NCBI RefSeq assembly: GCF_037442045.1
Contig: NZ_JBBIRC010000001.1
Coordinates: forward strand, 1 to 58,002
From: Ferroplasma sp037442045
GTDB taxonomy: Archaea; Thermoplasmatota; Thermoplasmata; Thermoplasmatales; Thermoplasmataceae
Length of the DNA stretch: 58,002 nucleotides
Direction: 5' to 3'
Shown one piece after another: positions 44,121-52,991 of the stretch. The position numbers and the translations under genes were made by a program. The notes beneath the pieces were generated by a model. It had not been told where the DNA came from and did not search any database. It saw nothing but the letters and a program-made list of their open reading frames with translations. The first letter of the stretch is position 1, and every line of letters starts with the position of its first letter.

Positions 44121-45284
44121 TTATTCACCCAGTATGTGTATTATTGAAGATGTTCCAGTTCCAGCCATATTGTGCAAAAGTGCGTACCTGGCATTCTTAA
44201 TCTGGTTAGCCCCTGCAACTCCCTTTAATTGCCTGTATGCATCTACAGCCTGCCCTACACCAACTGCACCATATGGATCTCCTTTAGCTTTCAATCCTCC
44301 AGACGGATTTACCGGCAGTCTTCCGTTCAGTTTTATATCGTCATATACTAAATCCTTTGCTTTTCCTTTTTCTGCAAATCCTAGATCTTCCATTTCCAGT
44401 AATCCATATATTGAAAATGAGTCATGGATCTCCATAAATGATATATCATCCCTTTTGATCTTTGCCTTCTGAAATACTTTTTCAGCTGCCAGTTTTGTAG
44501 AAGACAGAGTATATATTGATTTTCTGGATCCTACAGAAAGATAATCCTCAGCCACGGCAGAGCTCAATATGTGAACACCTTCGCGCTTATTTTTTTTCAT
44601 GAAATCTTCGGAAGCAAGAACAAGGGCTGCAGCGCCATCACTCAGGGGAGAGCAATCCATCAGATTTAATGGGTCTGCGACTTCCACTGCATTCATTGCC
44701 TGCTGCAGTGTCAATTTATTTCTGAATTGTGCATCAGGGTTCTTTGAGCTATTTGCATGGTCATTTACAGAAAACATTGATAATGCTTCCTTTTCAACGT
44801 TAAAATCATGCATATATTTTCTGGCAATAAGAGCGGCCATTGCCGCAGGTGTTGCACCAAAAAATGCTTCCCATTCACGGTCAAGAATAGAAGATAACTT
44901 TTCAAGTATGTCACTTCCATGTATATCGGTCATCTTTTCAACTCCACCGACAACTGCCACATCGTATTCGCCTGATTTTATAGAAAGATATGCTTCCCTA
45001 AGTGCCGCAGCACCTGATGCTGTTGACGATTCAACTCTGAGTGATGGTATTCCATCTTCTGATAGGCCGGAAAAGTCCGTTATCAATGCCCCTATATTTT
45101 CCTGTTTATTTATAATTCCAGCAAGTGAATTAGCTCCGTAAATAACACCTATATCCCTGGAATATATTCCAGCATCTTCAATAGCTTTTAAACCTGCTTC
45201 TACTGCAAGGTTTCTCAATGATTTATCCCACAATTCGCCGAACTTTGTTTCTCCAGCGCCAATAATATAAACTTCATTACTCAA
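44121..45284 (-). CDS. Thiolase-fold protein (acetyl-CoA acetyltransferase-like) lacking the nucleophile Cys
   Basis: 387 residues from TTG 45284, preceded by GGGTGATA and overlapping the HMGCS end by 8 bases. Archaeal SCP2-type thiolase fold: IIGAGETKFGELWDKS, CSPLSDGAAALVLAS, MEIHDSFSIYGLLEMEDLG and NPSGGLKAKG. The usual nucleophile block CASG reads STASG, with Thr at 88, and the GHP block reads GDP (Asp at about 336). The expected role is acetoacetyl-CoA synthesis for mevalonate, but with these changes normal Claisen chemistry is in doubt. It may serve as a partner or scaffold in the complex. Confidence 0.85.
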   Translation of the reverse strand: MSNEVYIIGAGETKFGELWDKSLRNLAVEAGLKAIEDAGIYSRDIGVIYGANSLAGIINKQENIGALITDFSGLSEDGIPSLRVESSTASGAAALREAYLSIKSGEYDVAVVGGVEKMTDIHGSDILEKLSSILDREWEAFFGATPAAMAALIARKYMHDFNVEKEALSMFSVNDHANSSKNPDAQFRNKLTLQQAMNAVEVADPLNLMDCSPLSDGAAALVLASEDFMKKNKREGVHILSSAVAEDYLSVGSRKSIYTLSSTKLAAEKVFQKAKIKRDDISFMEIHDSFSIYGLLEMEDLGFAEKGKAKDLVYDDIKLNGRLPVNPSGGLKAKGDPYGAVGVGQAVDAYRQLKGVAGANQIKNARYALLHNMAGTGTSSIIHILGE

Positions 45285-46332
45285 GGCTATCACCCATAAC
45301 AATTATTTTTCTAAATTTTGTATACATAGCGTAATCTATAAATTTTACCTTTTCTATCATTTTTCTCACTGCAGGTGCGTTTTCACGCTTATAATTTTTC
45401 ATATTTTCTGTTACAGTAATATCAAAAGCATCAGAACCAGCACCTGAACCAAAAGAAACAGCAAGAATTCTGTCACCGGGTTTTGCTTCATCAAGTATTG
45501 CAGATAAGCCAATCATCGTAGAACCGGAATATGTATTTCCTATATATGGCGTCATAAGACCTGTTTTATACTGTTCTTCTGTAAAACCAAGAATTTTTGC
45601 AGCCCTTGTGGGAAATTTTCCGTTTGGCTGATGGAATACTGCATAATCATAATCTGTATTCTTTGTTCCCATTCTGTCCATCATTGCTTTGGCTGCTGCT
45701 ATAACATGCTTAAAATATCCCGGTTCTCCGGTAAATCTTTCTCCGTGCCTGGGATATGGCTCACCTTCCCTTCTCCAGAAATCGGGCGTATCTGTAGAGA
45801 CTGACAAAGTGTCGTTGATTTCTGCAATTACATCTTCCTTACCAATAAGCATTGCTGCACCGCCAGCGGAGGCACTGTATTCAAGGGCATCCCCAGGAGC
45901 TCCCTGTGATGTATCCGATCCTATAGCAATACCGTATTTTATGTAGCCAGCATCAACCATTGCCTTAACATTCTGCATTCCTGCTGTACCTGCCTTGCAT
46001 GCAAATTCGTAATCAGCGGCAAAATATTGAAGGGGCATTCCAATTGCAGCTGCAACTATGGTTGCTGTTGGCTTAACTGCGTATGGATGAGATTCTGAAC
46101 CCACGTAAATTGCACCGATATCGTGTGGATTTAATTTCTTTCTTTTTAAAGCGTTTCTTGCTGCTTCAACAGAAATTGAAGCAACATCCTCATCCGGGGA
46201 AGGCACTGATTTGCTCAGTATAAAAAGGTTATTTTTCATTTTTTCTGGGTCATCACCCCATATCCTGGCGATTTCCTCTGGTTTTATTCTGTATACAGGG
46301 ATATATGATCCGTAACTTACTATTCCAGACAT
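45277..46332 (-). CDS. Hydroxymethylglutaryl-CoA synthase
   Basis: 351 residues from ATG 46332, leaderless, with box A TATATAAAAA-type sequence (46352-46363) 25 bases upstream. Acetoacetyl-CoA and acetyl-CoA give HMG-CoA for isoprenoid lipids. The active site is intact: Glu48 in SPDEDVAS, Cys112 in EFACKAGTAGM, and His in VFHQPNGKFP near 237. First gene of the HMGCS-thiolase-DUF35 operon. Confidence 0.94.
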   Translation of the reverse strand: MSGIVSYGSYIPVYRIKPEEIARIWGDDPEKMKNNLFILSKSVPSPDEDVASISVEAARNALKRKKLNPHDIGAIYVGSESHPYAVKPTATIVAAAIGMPLQYFAADYEFACKAGTAGMQNVKAMVDAGYIKYGIAIGSDTSQGAPGDALEYSASAGGAAMLIGKEDVIAEINDTLSVSTDTPDFWRREGEPYPRHGERFTGEPGYFKHVIAAAKAMMDRMGTKNTDYDYAVFHQPNGKFPTRAAKILGFTEEQYKTGLMTPYIGNTYSGSTMIGLSAILDEAKPGDRILAVSFGSGAGSDAFDITVTENMKNYKRENAPAVRKMIEKVKFIDYAMYTKFRKIIVMGDSLE

Positions 46333-46351
46333 AAAGAGATAAGTATAAGGG

Positions 46352-46363
46352 CATATATAAAAA
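46352..46363 (-). promoter_or_regulatory. Box A for HMGCS operon
   Basis: On the minus strand this reads TTTTTATATATG and is centred 25 bases before ATG 46332. The spacing settles that start over upstream in-frame Met codons. Confidence 0.6.
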
Positions 46364-46446
46364 TTCACGTTTAATAATTCGCTTATTACCGTATAAAGAA
46401 GATAAGTTTCTGATAGTAAATTCAGTAATTAAAATCTTTTAAAAAG

Positions 46447-46455
46447 CTTTATATA
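46447..46455 (+). promoter_or_regulatory. Box A for slipin gene
   Basis: CTTTATATA is the strongest match to the archaeal TATA element in the window and is centred 26 bases before the slipin ATG. Confidence 0.65.
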
Positions 46456-46476
46456 GGATTTATTCATCGTTATGTT

Positions 46477-47322
46477 ATGGCAAGTATAGATATTGGAGAA
46501 GTACTTTTAATTTTAGTCGTAATAATAATAGTGGCAGTCATACTTTCAGGAATTCATATTTTGAAAGAATGGCAGAGAGCACCGGTTTTGACTCTTGGAA
46601 GGTATACCGGATTGAAAGGACCGGGGCTTGTTTATGTAACGCCAATTATAAGTAAAATAACGGTTGTTCTTTCAACGAGAATACAGGCAGTGGCCTTTAA
46701 AACAGAGTCAACATTTACCCAGGATAACGTTCCTGTAAATGTCGATGCAGTTATGTATTTCCAGATTATTGACCCTGATAAGGCTATATTAAATGTTGAA
46801 AACTATGCTGCTGCAACTCAGCTTGCTGCACAGACAACATTGAGAGAAGTTCTGGGTAAATCATCATTCGATGAAATATTATCAGAAAGAGAAAAAATTG
46901 GTGAGTCCGCGAGACAGATCATTGATGAAAAAACAGAGCACTGGGGAATTAAAGTATCATCGGTTGAAATTAGGGATGTACTTGTTCCACAAACACTTCA
47001 GGATGCAATGTCAAGGCAGGCTGCTGCAGAAAGGGAAAGGAGATCGAGAGTTACACTTGCGCTTGCTGAAGTTGAAGCAGCCGGTAAAATGGTGGATGCT
47101 GCAAAACAGTATGCAAACAATCCGACAGCTTTCCAGCTGAGATGGATGGATATAGTATATCAGATAGGGCTTGAAGGAAAAGGTTCACTTATAATGATAC
47201 CGCAGAATGTACCTACCGTTGGAGATACATCGCAGTTCTTTACAGCAACAGCATTAAATAATATATTAAGCAAGAGTACTGGAAATGTTGGCAACAGCAC
47301 TACAAGTGGGAGTAAACAATAA
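46477..47322 (+). CDS. SPFH/stomatin-family membrane protein (slipin)
   Basis: 281 residues. An N-terminal TM (about 8-27) precedes the SPFH domain (about 35-190) with GPGLVYVTPIISKI, STRIQAVAFKTES and VEIRDVLVPQTLQDAMSRQA. A helical region rich in Ala/Glu follows and probably oligomerises. Archaeal slipins often pair with a NfeD protease gene, which is not seen next to it. The 3' end overlaps ksgA by 23 bases on the opposite strand. Confidence 0.92.
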   Translation: MASIDIGEVLLILVVIIIVAVILSGIHILKEWQRAPVLTLGRYTGLKGPGLVYVTPIISKITVVLSTRIQAVAFKTESTFTQDNVPVNVDAVMYFQIIDPDKAILNVENYAAATQLAAQTTLREVLGKSSFDEILSEREKIGESARQIIDEKTEHWGIKVSSVEIRDVLVPQTLQDAMSRQAAAERERRSRVTLALAEVEAAGKMVDAAKQYANNPTAFQLRWMDIVYQIGLEGKGSLIMIPQNVPTVGDTSQFFTATALNNILSKSTGNVGNSTTSGSKQ

Positions 47323-48019
47323 TTAACTGGTTTACGTCCAGATCTCCGGGCCTGTTTTCACTGAAAGGCCCATTATAATTTAATATTGTTGATAATTTTT
47401 TTCTTCTCATTGAAAATATTTTTGCCAGAAATTTATCAAAACTTTCAATATCTATATCAAATTGTTTTTTCTTTATTGATATTACGGCGGAATCTACATT
47501 CGGAACAGGAGAAAAAACTTTTCTGGTTACCTTAAAGAGTATTTTTATATCTGACCTGACAGATGCATTAACTGTAAGCCTGGAATAATCCTTTGTGCCT
47601 GACATGGCTACCAGCCTAATTGCAAACTCCTTTTGAACCATGAGTATTGCGGAGTCAAAATCAAAATTTAATAGTCTAAACAGTATTGGTGATGATAAAT
47701 TATATGGTATATTTCCTATAATATGATTGTAATACGAAGGTTCTGTATCAAGAAAGCTTTCCTTAATAATTTTAAATTTTCCTGACCTGATCTCTTCTGA
47801 ATATCTGATGCTTAAATTTTCATAAAATCTATGGTCAGGCTCAATAGCAGTAAGTTTAACAGGTTCTGATAATATAAGATCGGTAAGAATCCCGTTGCCG
47901 GGTCCAATTTCCAGAACACTATCAGATGGTTTTAGGCCAAGGGCCCTTACCTCACGGGCAGCAAGGTTTTTGTCGTTTAAAAATACCTGCCCGTATTTTT
48001 TTGAAAAATTTCCGGTCAT
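47300..48019 (-). CDS. ksgA: rRNA adenine N6-dimethyltransferase (KsgA/Dim1)
   Basis: 239 residues. It dimethylates two adenosines at the 3' end of 16S rRNA using SAM. SAM motif I is VLEIGPGNG at about 35-43, catalytic motif IV is GNIPYNLSSP, and the N-terminal KKYGQVFLND is the RNA-contact start. VFSPVPNVDSAVI near 170 is also diagnostic. The ATG overlaps the DUF655 gene stop (ATGA); last gene of the superoperon. Confidence 0.95.
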   Translation of the reverse strand: MTGNFSKKYGQVFLNDKNLAAREVRALGLKPSDSVLEIGPGNGILTDLILSEPVKLTAIEPDHRFYENLSIRYSEEIRSGKFKIIKESFLDTEPSYYNHIIGNIPYNLSSPILFRLLNFDFDSAILMVQKEFAIRLVAMSGTKDYSRLTVNASVRSDIKILFKVTRKVFSPVPNVDSAVISIKKKQFDIDIESFDKFLAKIFSMRRKKLSTILNYNGPFSENRPGDLDVNQLIIVYSHL

Positions 48020-48564
48020 TTTGCAACAAACAACTTGTATTTTTCATATCTGTTTTGCAGCTCATCCAGTATCCTGTTAACTATCATTTTCTTCGGGTTA
48101 TGCACGCTTTTAACACGCTCTGATATGTCATCAAATGATTTGAAAGGAGATATTTTTCTTTCGTCCAGAATTGCCCACATACTTTTATTTCCCAGCCCCG
48201 GGAGAAGCTCCAGTGTATGCATTCTTGCATTTATTGCTTCTGCATTATTGAAAAAATTGATAAATCTACCTGGATCATCGTCTATAATACTTTCTATTGC
48301 ATATGGAAGTTCGCTGATTGCCGCACTTGTCAGTTCCTTATACGTTATTCTACGTTTTATAGATATTATTTTATCTCTTTTTTCCGGTGATTTGCCAATA
48401 TATATTTTATCGCCCACAGTTATCACTGCATCCGGTTTTGGCAGTATTTCAAGCAGTTTAAATTCATTTTCCCCGATTGCAAGTATAAGTGGAGATTTTC
48501 TGAAATTCTTGTCTTCAGACCTTCCCTGCGACAAATAATCTATTATGTAAGCATATTCTTCCAT
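48016..48564 (-). CDS. DUF655 RNA-associated protein
   Basis: 182 residues. Archaeal DUF655 proteins have an OB-like N-terminal half and a helix-hairpin-helix part (here LELLPGLGNKSMWAILDERK near 118-137). The function is inferred as rRNA or tRNA related from its constant place between rpoF and ksgA, which holds here. It starts directly at the rpoF stop. Confidence 0.88.
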   Translation of the reverse strand: MEEYAYIIDYLSQGRSEDKNFRKSPLILAIGENEFKLLEILPKPDAVITVGDKIYIGKSPEKRDKIISIKRRITYKELTSAAISELPYAIESIIDDDPGRFINFFNNAEAINARMHTLELLPGLGNKSMWAILDERKISPFKSFDDISERVKSVHNPKKMIVNRILDELQNRYEKYKLFVAK

Positions 48565-48873
48565 TTATAAAACCCTAAGTATATCGATTGTACTATCTAA
48601 AACTTTGTTATCTACAGTAATGTTATACGAGTTTAATATTGCCATTAGTTCCTCAGGTGTAGAAGGCTTAATGTCTATAATTTTAATTATTGTTTCCTTT
48701 GGAAATTTGTGCACTTTAAGTATATCGTTATAAAGTTGTTTTATGTCGAAATCCTTGTCATACTTTAAAAATTTCTCCACATATGTTAAAGTATCGTTTT
48801 CGCTTGTGGTTCTATCTTCTATGTTTATAAGGGCATTATAAACTTCGTTATTGGTTTTATAGGTTATTTTCAT
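48565..48873 (-). CDS. rpoF: RNA polymerase subunit F (Rpb4)
   Basis: 102 residues, helical, with the Rpb4 HRDC-like fold: TYVEKFLKYDKDFD and KPSTPEELMAILNSYNITV. It forms the stalk of RNA polymerase with RpoE. The ATG is nested in the L21e stop (ATGA) and the next gene begins right after its stop. Confidence 0.93.
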   Translation of the reverse strand: MKITYKTNNEVYNALINIEDRTTSENDTLTYVEKFLKYDKDFDIKQLYNDILKVHKFPKETIIKIIDIKPSTPEELMAILNSYNITVDNKVLDSTIDILRVL

Positions 48874-49166
48874 TGAGTTAACCTCTTGAGATGAACAGGC
48901 GCAGATATTATTTTTCTCTCTGTATTCCCAATTTTAATTTTAAGTATGTAGCAACTACCCTGCATACCTGTAATTTTTCCTGTTCTTCCCTGGAAGTTAT
49001 GAAAAGGCATTCCTTTCTGTATGGCTGGATCAATTACAACTGCAACTGTTTCACCTACTTCAAATTTCTTTAAAAGGCTATTTACCTTTGGCATTCCTCT
49101 CTGTTTTATTTTCTTCTTTAACTTGCTTCTTGAACCTGATCTGGTTCCATTAGACATTGTTGTCAT
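48870..49166 (-). CDS. rpl21e: Ribosomal protein L21e
   Basis: 98 residues. Landmarks are GSRSKLKKKIKQRGMP, IDPAIQKGMPFHNFQGRTG and IISAPVHLKRL. ATG 49166 is 6 bases after GAGGTGA, which supports it over the Met three codons later. It lies between pus10 and rpoF as in many euryarchaea. Confidence 0.96.
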   Translation of the reverse strand: MTTMSNGTRSGSRSKLKKKIKQRGMPKVNSLLKKFEVGETVAVVIDPAIQKGMPFHNFQGRTGKITGMQGSCYILKIKIGNTERKIISAPVHLKRLTQ

Positions 49167-49172
49167 ATTTAT

Positions 49173-50315
49173 TCACCTCTCTATTTTTAATACATCCAGG
49201 CATTTTACTTTCAATTGAGCCCCATAGACTGAAGAAAGATTTGGCACCGTTCTTCCATTGTCGCCATTTATTAATTCCTTTATATATGTCCCGGATTGAG
49301 CCCTTATTTTTATTCTTGCTTCCTTATCATGTATATCTTCTATATTTATATATTTTATTTCTTTTTTTCTTACAAGATCGGATCGATTGCCGGAAACTCT
49401 TTCCGGAGTTCTCTGCGATATTGTATAATTTTCAAATTTGGAAGCGGATTCCTGAAGCTTTTTTTCATTAAATGGATCTATGCATTCTATTGTTGCCAGA
49501 TATGTCTTGTCGTAAGCAGCTTCCTTTATTTGCTTTATAGTTTTCTTATCTGTAAATTCAAGATCTGAAATGTATATGTTATTGCCGGAATTATTCACTT
49601 CGTCCATAAACTCTTTCAAGGAAATGTTTCTTATTGCAGGTTCATTAATCTCCATGACAAACTCCCTTCCATTGCCAAGCATCATGACATCAACATCTTC
49701 CCTGCCTGACCCATGGAATTTATAATTTTTTCCTCCTGCAAGTTTTAAAAGTATTTCACCTATAATTGATTCCAGTGTATCACCGGTTCCATTCAGCCAC
49801 CTTGTTTGAGGCATATCCCTTCTTTTTTTTATATATGTTCCATAGATATATAATGGCTTTACTATAAGTTCCACATTATCATAAATTGTATTGATTTCGA
49901 TTAATATGTCTGAATCTTTTGAAAATTCTTTCCCTGTTATCTTTGTAAAATATTTGCCAAATTCTCTGTTAAATTCCTTTTTTATGCTTTCTCCATTATT
50001 GCCAAATTTATTCTGAATTAGTTCCTCTTCCAGCATTATTTCCGGTTCGAATTTTGAACCAATTAATATTGTTGAGTACTCTCTGGTTCCTATTGCATCT
50101 TTTACCATACTGGAATATTTTTCAAAGTCATTGAAAATTCCCCTACAAATTCTGCATGTATCCGGCACATTTACCGGACCGTAAAACGCTTTATATGCAA
50201 ACTCCAGTTTTGTTCCTCTCTCATAATCCGTAAGCCCTGTATCAATATTTGCAAAAATGCGGCCTGTACATCTTATGCACAGTCCATCTGTAAATAATTC
50301 TTTAAAATCTTTCAT
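49173..50315 (-). CDS. pus10: tRNA pseudouridine synthase Pus10
   Basis: 380 residues. It makes pseudouridine 54 and 55 in tRNA. The N-terminal zinc site has C13, C16, C54 and C57 (LCIRCTG, TCRICRG). The catalytic domain shows KRRDMPQTRWLNG and FHGSGREDVDVMMLG with the catalytic Asp at 207. RAQSGTYIKELINGD near 350 is the substrate-binding Arg region. It sits 7 bases after rpoP and 6 before L21e. Confidence 0.94.
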   Translation of the reverse strand: MKDFKELFTDGLCIRCTGRIFANIDTGLTDYERGTKLEFAYKAFYGPVNVPDTCRICRGIFNDFEKYSSMVKDAIGTREYSTILIGSKFEPEIMLEEELIQNKFGNNGESIKKEFNREFGKYFTKITGKEFSKDSDILIEINTIYDNVELIVKPLYIYGTYIKKRRDMPQTRWLNGTGDTLESIIGEILLKLAGGKNYKFHGSGREDVDVMMLGNGREFVMEINEPAIRNISLKEFMDEVNNSGNNIYISDLEFTDKKTIKQIKEAAYDKTYLATIECIDPFNEKKLQESASKFENYTISQRTPERVSGNRSDLVRKKEIKYINIEDIHDKEARIKIRAQSGTYIKELINGDNGRTVPNLSSVYGAQLKVKCLDVLKIER

Positions 50316-50322
50316 AAAAAAA

Positions 50323-50454
50323 TTATCTGGCCTTTACTACTTTTTCTACGTTAGGCCTTTCCTTTATAAATACCCTTGAACCACATTCACATTCTATATC
50401 TGTGGTGCCAAAGGATTTTTCAAGCTGTCTTCCACATCTTATGCATTTATACAT
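50323..50454 (-). CDS. rpoP: RNA polymerase subunit P (Rpb12)
   Basis: 43 residues, found by translating the gap. Cysteines at 4, 7, 22 and 24 (YKCIRCGR, IECECGS) bind zinc, and the end FIKERPNVEKVVKAR is typical of RpoP. The ATG overlaps L37ae by eight bases and follows AGGAGATAA. It sits just before pus10. Confidence 0.94.
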   Translation of the reverse strand: MYKCIRCGRQLEKSFGTTDIECECGSRVFIKERPNVEKVVKAR

Positions 50455-50704
50455 GGTTGTTTATCTCCTTTACAGTTTCACTGCTGTATTCCGGTGTGTA
50501 TGATCCACCGGCAAATTTGTAACCGCAATGCCTGCATTCCCATATACCATTGGCTATTCTCTTAACTTTCTTCTGCTTGCATGATGGGCATGTATAAAAG
50601 CTGATTTTCTGTTTATATATTTTATTCCATGCTTTTCTTACTGTAACACCATACCTTGGACCGAAACGGCCTGAAGCCCCTACTTTTACTGTGTGTTTTG
50701 TCAT
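50447..50704 (-). CDS. rpl37ae: Ribosomal protein L37ae
   Basis: 85 residues. The zinc ribbon has CPSC and CRHC; KVGASGRFGPRYGVTVRK is the usual start. ATG is 6 bases after AGGTGA. It lies directly after the exosome genes, as in other archaea. Confidence 0.96.
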   Translation of the reverse strand: MTKHTVKVGASGRFGPRYGVTVRKAWNKIYKQKISFYTCPSCKQKKVKRIANGIWECRHCGYKFAGGSYTPEYSSETVKEINNHV

Positions 50705-50708
50705 ATAT

Positions 50709-51491
50709 TCACCTTAAATATGTTTCCCTTAATTTATTGCCTGTATTACTTGATGTTTTTATAGCTTTTCTTATTTCATCAAGTGAAAATTCTCCAATTT
50801 CGCCTTTTTGCATGGCATGAATATTGTGATCCTCTGAAATTGTTACAGTTATTCTACCATTTGAAATCTGTTCTTCTTCAAGATCCGGATCACATATAAG
50901 TTCATCACCGATTTTTGCCATGGTAACAGCCACTGGGGTTGCATTGAGCGGAAGTTTATAATCCTTTTGCCCGATTTTGGAAGCTGGAACAACGGTATTT
51001 TTTAATGCAGCAACAACTGCAATTGTAGCTGCATCTATTATATTTCCATCATAATTTAACACATCTATATCAACAAATATCATCCATACTCTTTTTCCGG
51101 ATTCTATTACCAGTTTTGATGTATCAACCATCTTGCTTTCTCTTATTCCTCTGTCAACAACTCTGGAATATTCAATTGCCTGCTCACTTGGAGGGCCGGA
51201 TTCAAAGGTTGGAAATGCCATTGGAAGCAACTCTATATTCAATGCCATTACACCACTGTCAGGAGAATCCTCAAATGGAGTTCCTTCTTCAACCTTTATT
51301 CCAGCTACAACTTTTGTTTTACCTAGCTCTACCATGGCGGATCCGGCTGCTTTTGGAATAAAATTTTCGGTTATTTTAATTTCCCTATAATCTTCCAGCC
51401 CTCTTCCGTCGAGGCGTTTTCCTGTTTTTATGCTTTCTAATATAAATCCCTTTCTGATTTCGGATAATACTGCACTTGAATCCATCGGCAT
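50709..51491 (-). CDS. rrp42: Exosome subunit Rrp42
   Basis: 260 residues, RNase PH fold. It forms the hexameric ring with Rrp41 but lacks catalysis itself. Landmarks are GKRLDGRGLEDYREI and VWMIFVDIDVLNYDGN. It follows Rrp41 after two bases, with GGTGAATAA at the junction. Confidence 0.95.
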   Translation of the reverse strand: MPMDSSAVLSEIRKGFILESIKTGKRLDGRGLEDYREIKITENFIPKAAGSAMVELGKTKVVAGIKVEEGTPFEDSPDSGVMALNIELLPMAFPTFESGPPSEQAIEYSRVVDRGIRESKMVDTSKLVIESGKRVWMIFVDIDVLNYDGNIIDAATIAVVAALKNTVVPASKIGQKDYKLPLNATPVAVTMAKIGDELICDPDLEEEQISNGRITVTISEDHNIHAMQKGEIGEFSLDEIRKAIKTSSNTGNKLRETYLR

Positions 51492-51493
51492 TT

Positions 51494-52216
51494 TTATTCA
51501 CCATCCTCTAAACTGTATTTGCTCATCAAAGCATTTCTCTGCAATTCTGAAATTCTGGGCATTGCATTCATCATCATTGATGTGGCCTGATTCAATTCAT
51601 CCTCAGACACATCGCCATCAAGCTGAAGAAGAACAACTTTTCCAGTTCTTGGCAGGATTGCCATGGGTATATCTGCCTGCCCGAAATTATCTTCATCCTT
51701 TGAAAGATCAAGGACAATTTTTCCATCAGCTTTTCCTGCTGTGCATCCTACAACAATATCTCTCATTGGAACTCCAGCATCTGCTATAGCTACTGATGCG
51801 GCTGTAAGGCTTGCAATTCTTGTTCCTGCATCAGCTTCTAGAACCTGTATAAAAACATCAATTTCCGCTCTTGGAAGTTTTTCCAGAACTATTGCAGAAG
51901 ACAAAGCTTCGGAAATTACCTTTGATATTTCCATGGTTCTTCTGTCGGGACCGGGGCGTTTTCTTTCTTCTACTGAATATCCTGACATATTATATCTGGC
52001 TTTTACTATAGCCCTGTCAATATTCTGTGCGTGCTTTGGATATGCTTCCCTTACATAAACGGCCACCATAATTTTATTTGCTCCCCATTCTATAAAAGCT
52101 GACCCATCTGCACGGTCAACTACACCGGTCTGAATCTTTATAGGGCGCATTTCATTAAGGGCACGCCCATCCAGCCTGAGCCCATCATCTCTAATCAATT
52201 TTATATCTCCTTCCAT
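51494..52216 (-). CDS. rrp41: Exosome subunit Rrp41 (catalytic)
   Basis: 240 residues, RNase PH fold. It degrades RNA 3'-5' phosphorolytically and can add tails. Typical are LRLDGRALNEMRPI, the RNA-binding RPGPDRRTMEISK, and the phosphate site GTRIASLTAA. It is one base overlapped with Rrp4. The Asp/Arg set for activity appears intact. Confidence 0.96.
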   Translation of the reverse strand: MEGDIKLIRDDGLRLDGRALNEMRPIKIQTGVVDRADGSAFIEWGANKIMVAVYVREAYPKHAQNIDRAIVKARYNMSGYSVEERKRPGPDRRTMEISKVISEALSSAIVLEKLPRAEIDVFIQVLEADAGTRIASLTAASVAIADAGVPMRDIVVGCTAGKADGKIVLDLSKDEDNFGQADIPMAILPRTGKVVLLQLDGDVSEDELNQATSMMMNAMPRISELQRNALMSKYSLEDGE

Positions 52217-52884
52217 TAATTTTCACCTTTCATATTCTTAAGATATTCTTCCATCCTATCTGTTAATCCTATTGTGTGTGCTTCCTTTTCAACTATTCTT
52301 ATTGCTGCTACGGCTTTCTTAACATTTTCAAGATCACCGTCGATCCAGATAAATCCGTTCTGGCCTACAATTATTTTGGTATTTGTATAGTTTTTTATAA
52401 TATTTATCATATTCCCTGCTTTGCCTATAACACGTGGAACCTTTGGAGGCTTTACGGATATAACACGCCCTGATTCCAGTTTTCTCATTCCGTTATCTCT
52501 CATTGATACCCAGCTTTCCTTTATCTCGTTGGATACTGAAATCCTTGCATATATATAATCACCAACCTTTAAATAACGGCTAAGGTCGCCAGAAGAAACG
52601 CGCCACGGAGTGTCGTTCATATGCATAATAGCATAATATGGTGAATTTATATCCACTGTCCACATTGTTGGGCCTATATCCATTATTTTTCCAATAACCT
52701 TATCATTGGTTCTGGGCAAATAAGGGCTGTTGAATGGAGCTACATCAACAAATTTCTCACTTTCCTGAATTACGCCAAAGTATTCAGAAAAAAATTCTGA
52801 ATCAGATTCATATATACCATTTCTGGGTTTTAATTCTGCTATCTCTATTTTATCCCCAGGATAAACTATTTTTTTTGTCTCCAA
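52216..52884 (-). CDS. rrp4: Exosome subunit Rrp4
   Basis: 222 residues. An N-terminal domain, an S1 domain (about 60-125) and a KH domain (about 140-205, with RVIGKAGNMINIIKNYT) cap the exosome ring and bind RNA. The start is TTG 52884, preceded by AGGTGT at 6 bases; no ATG fits. First of three exosome genes. Confidence 0.94.
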   Translation of the reverse strand: METKKIVYPGDKIEIAELKPRNGIYESDSEFFSEYFGVIQESEKFVDVAPFNSPYLPRTNDKVIGKIMDIGPTMWTVDINSPYYAIMHMNDTPWRVSSGDLSRYLKVGDYIYARISVSNEIKESWVSMRDNGMRKLESGRVISVKPPKVPRVIGKAGNMINIIKNYTNTKIIVGQNGFIWIDGDLENVKKAVAAIRIVEKEAHTIGLTDRMEEYLKNMKGEN

Positions 52885-52991
52885 TTGAATACACCTTTTA
52901 CTTTATGAAATATACATTCGTAATATATTTATCTTTGTGATTGATTTTACATTAATATATAAATGATTTTAATAGTAAATGGATTTAAAAA

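Noticed and set aside
44599..45141. 180-codon open frame on the plus strand
   Set aside because: It is antisense to the thiolase gene, low in complexity, and has no family resemblance.
46333..46368. N-terminal extension of HMG-CoA synthase by 12 codons
   Set aside because: It runs through the TATA element; the family begins at MSGIVSYG.
48035..48538. 167-codon open frame on the plus strand
   Set aside because: Antisense to DUF655 inside a conserved superoperon; no start signals.
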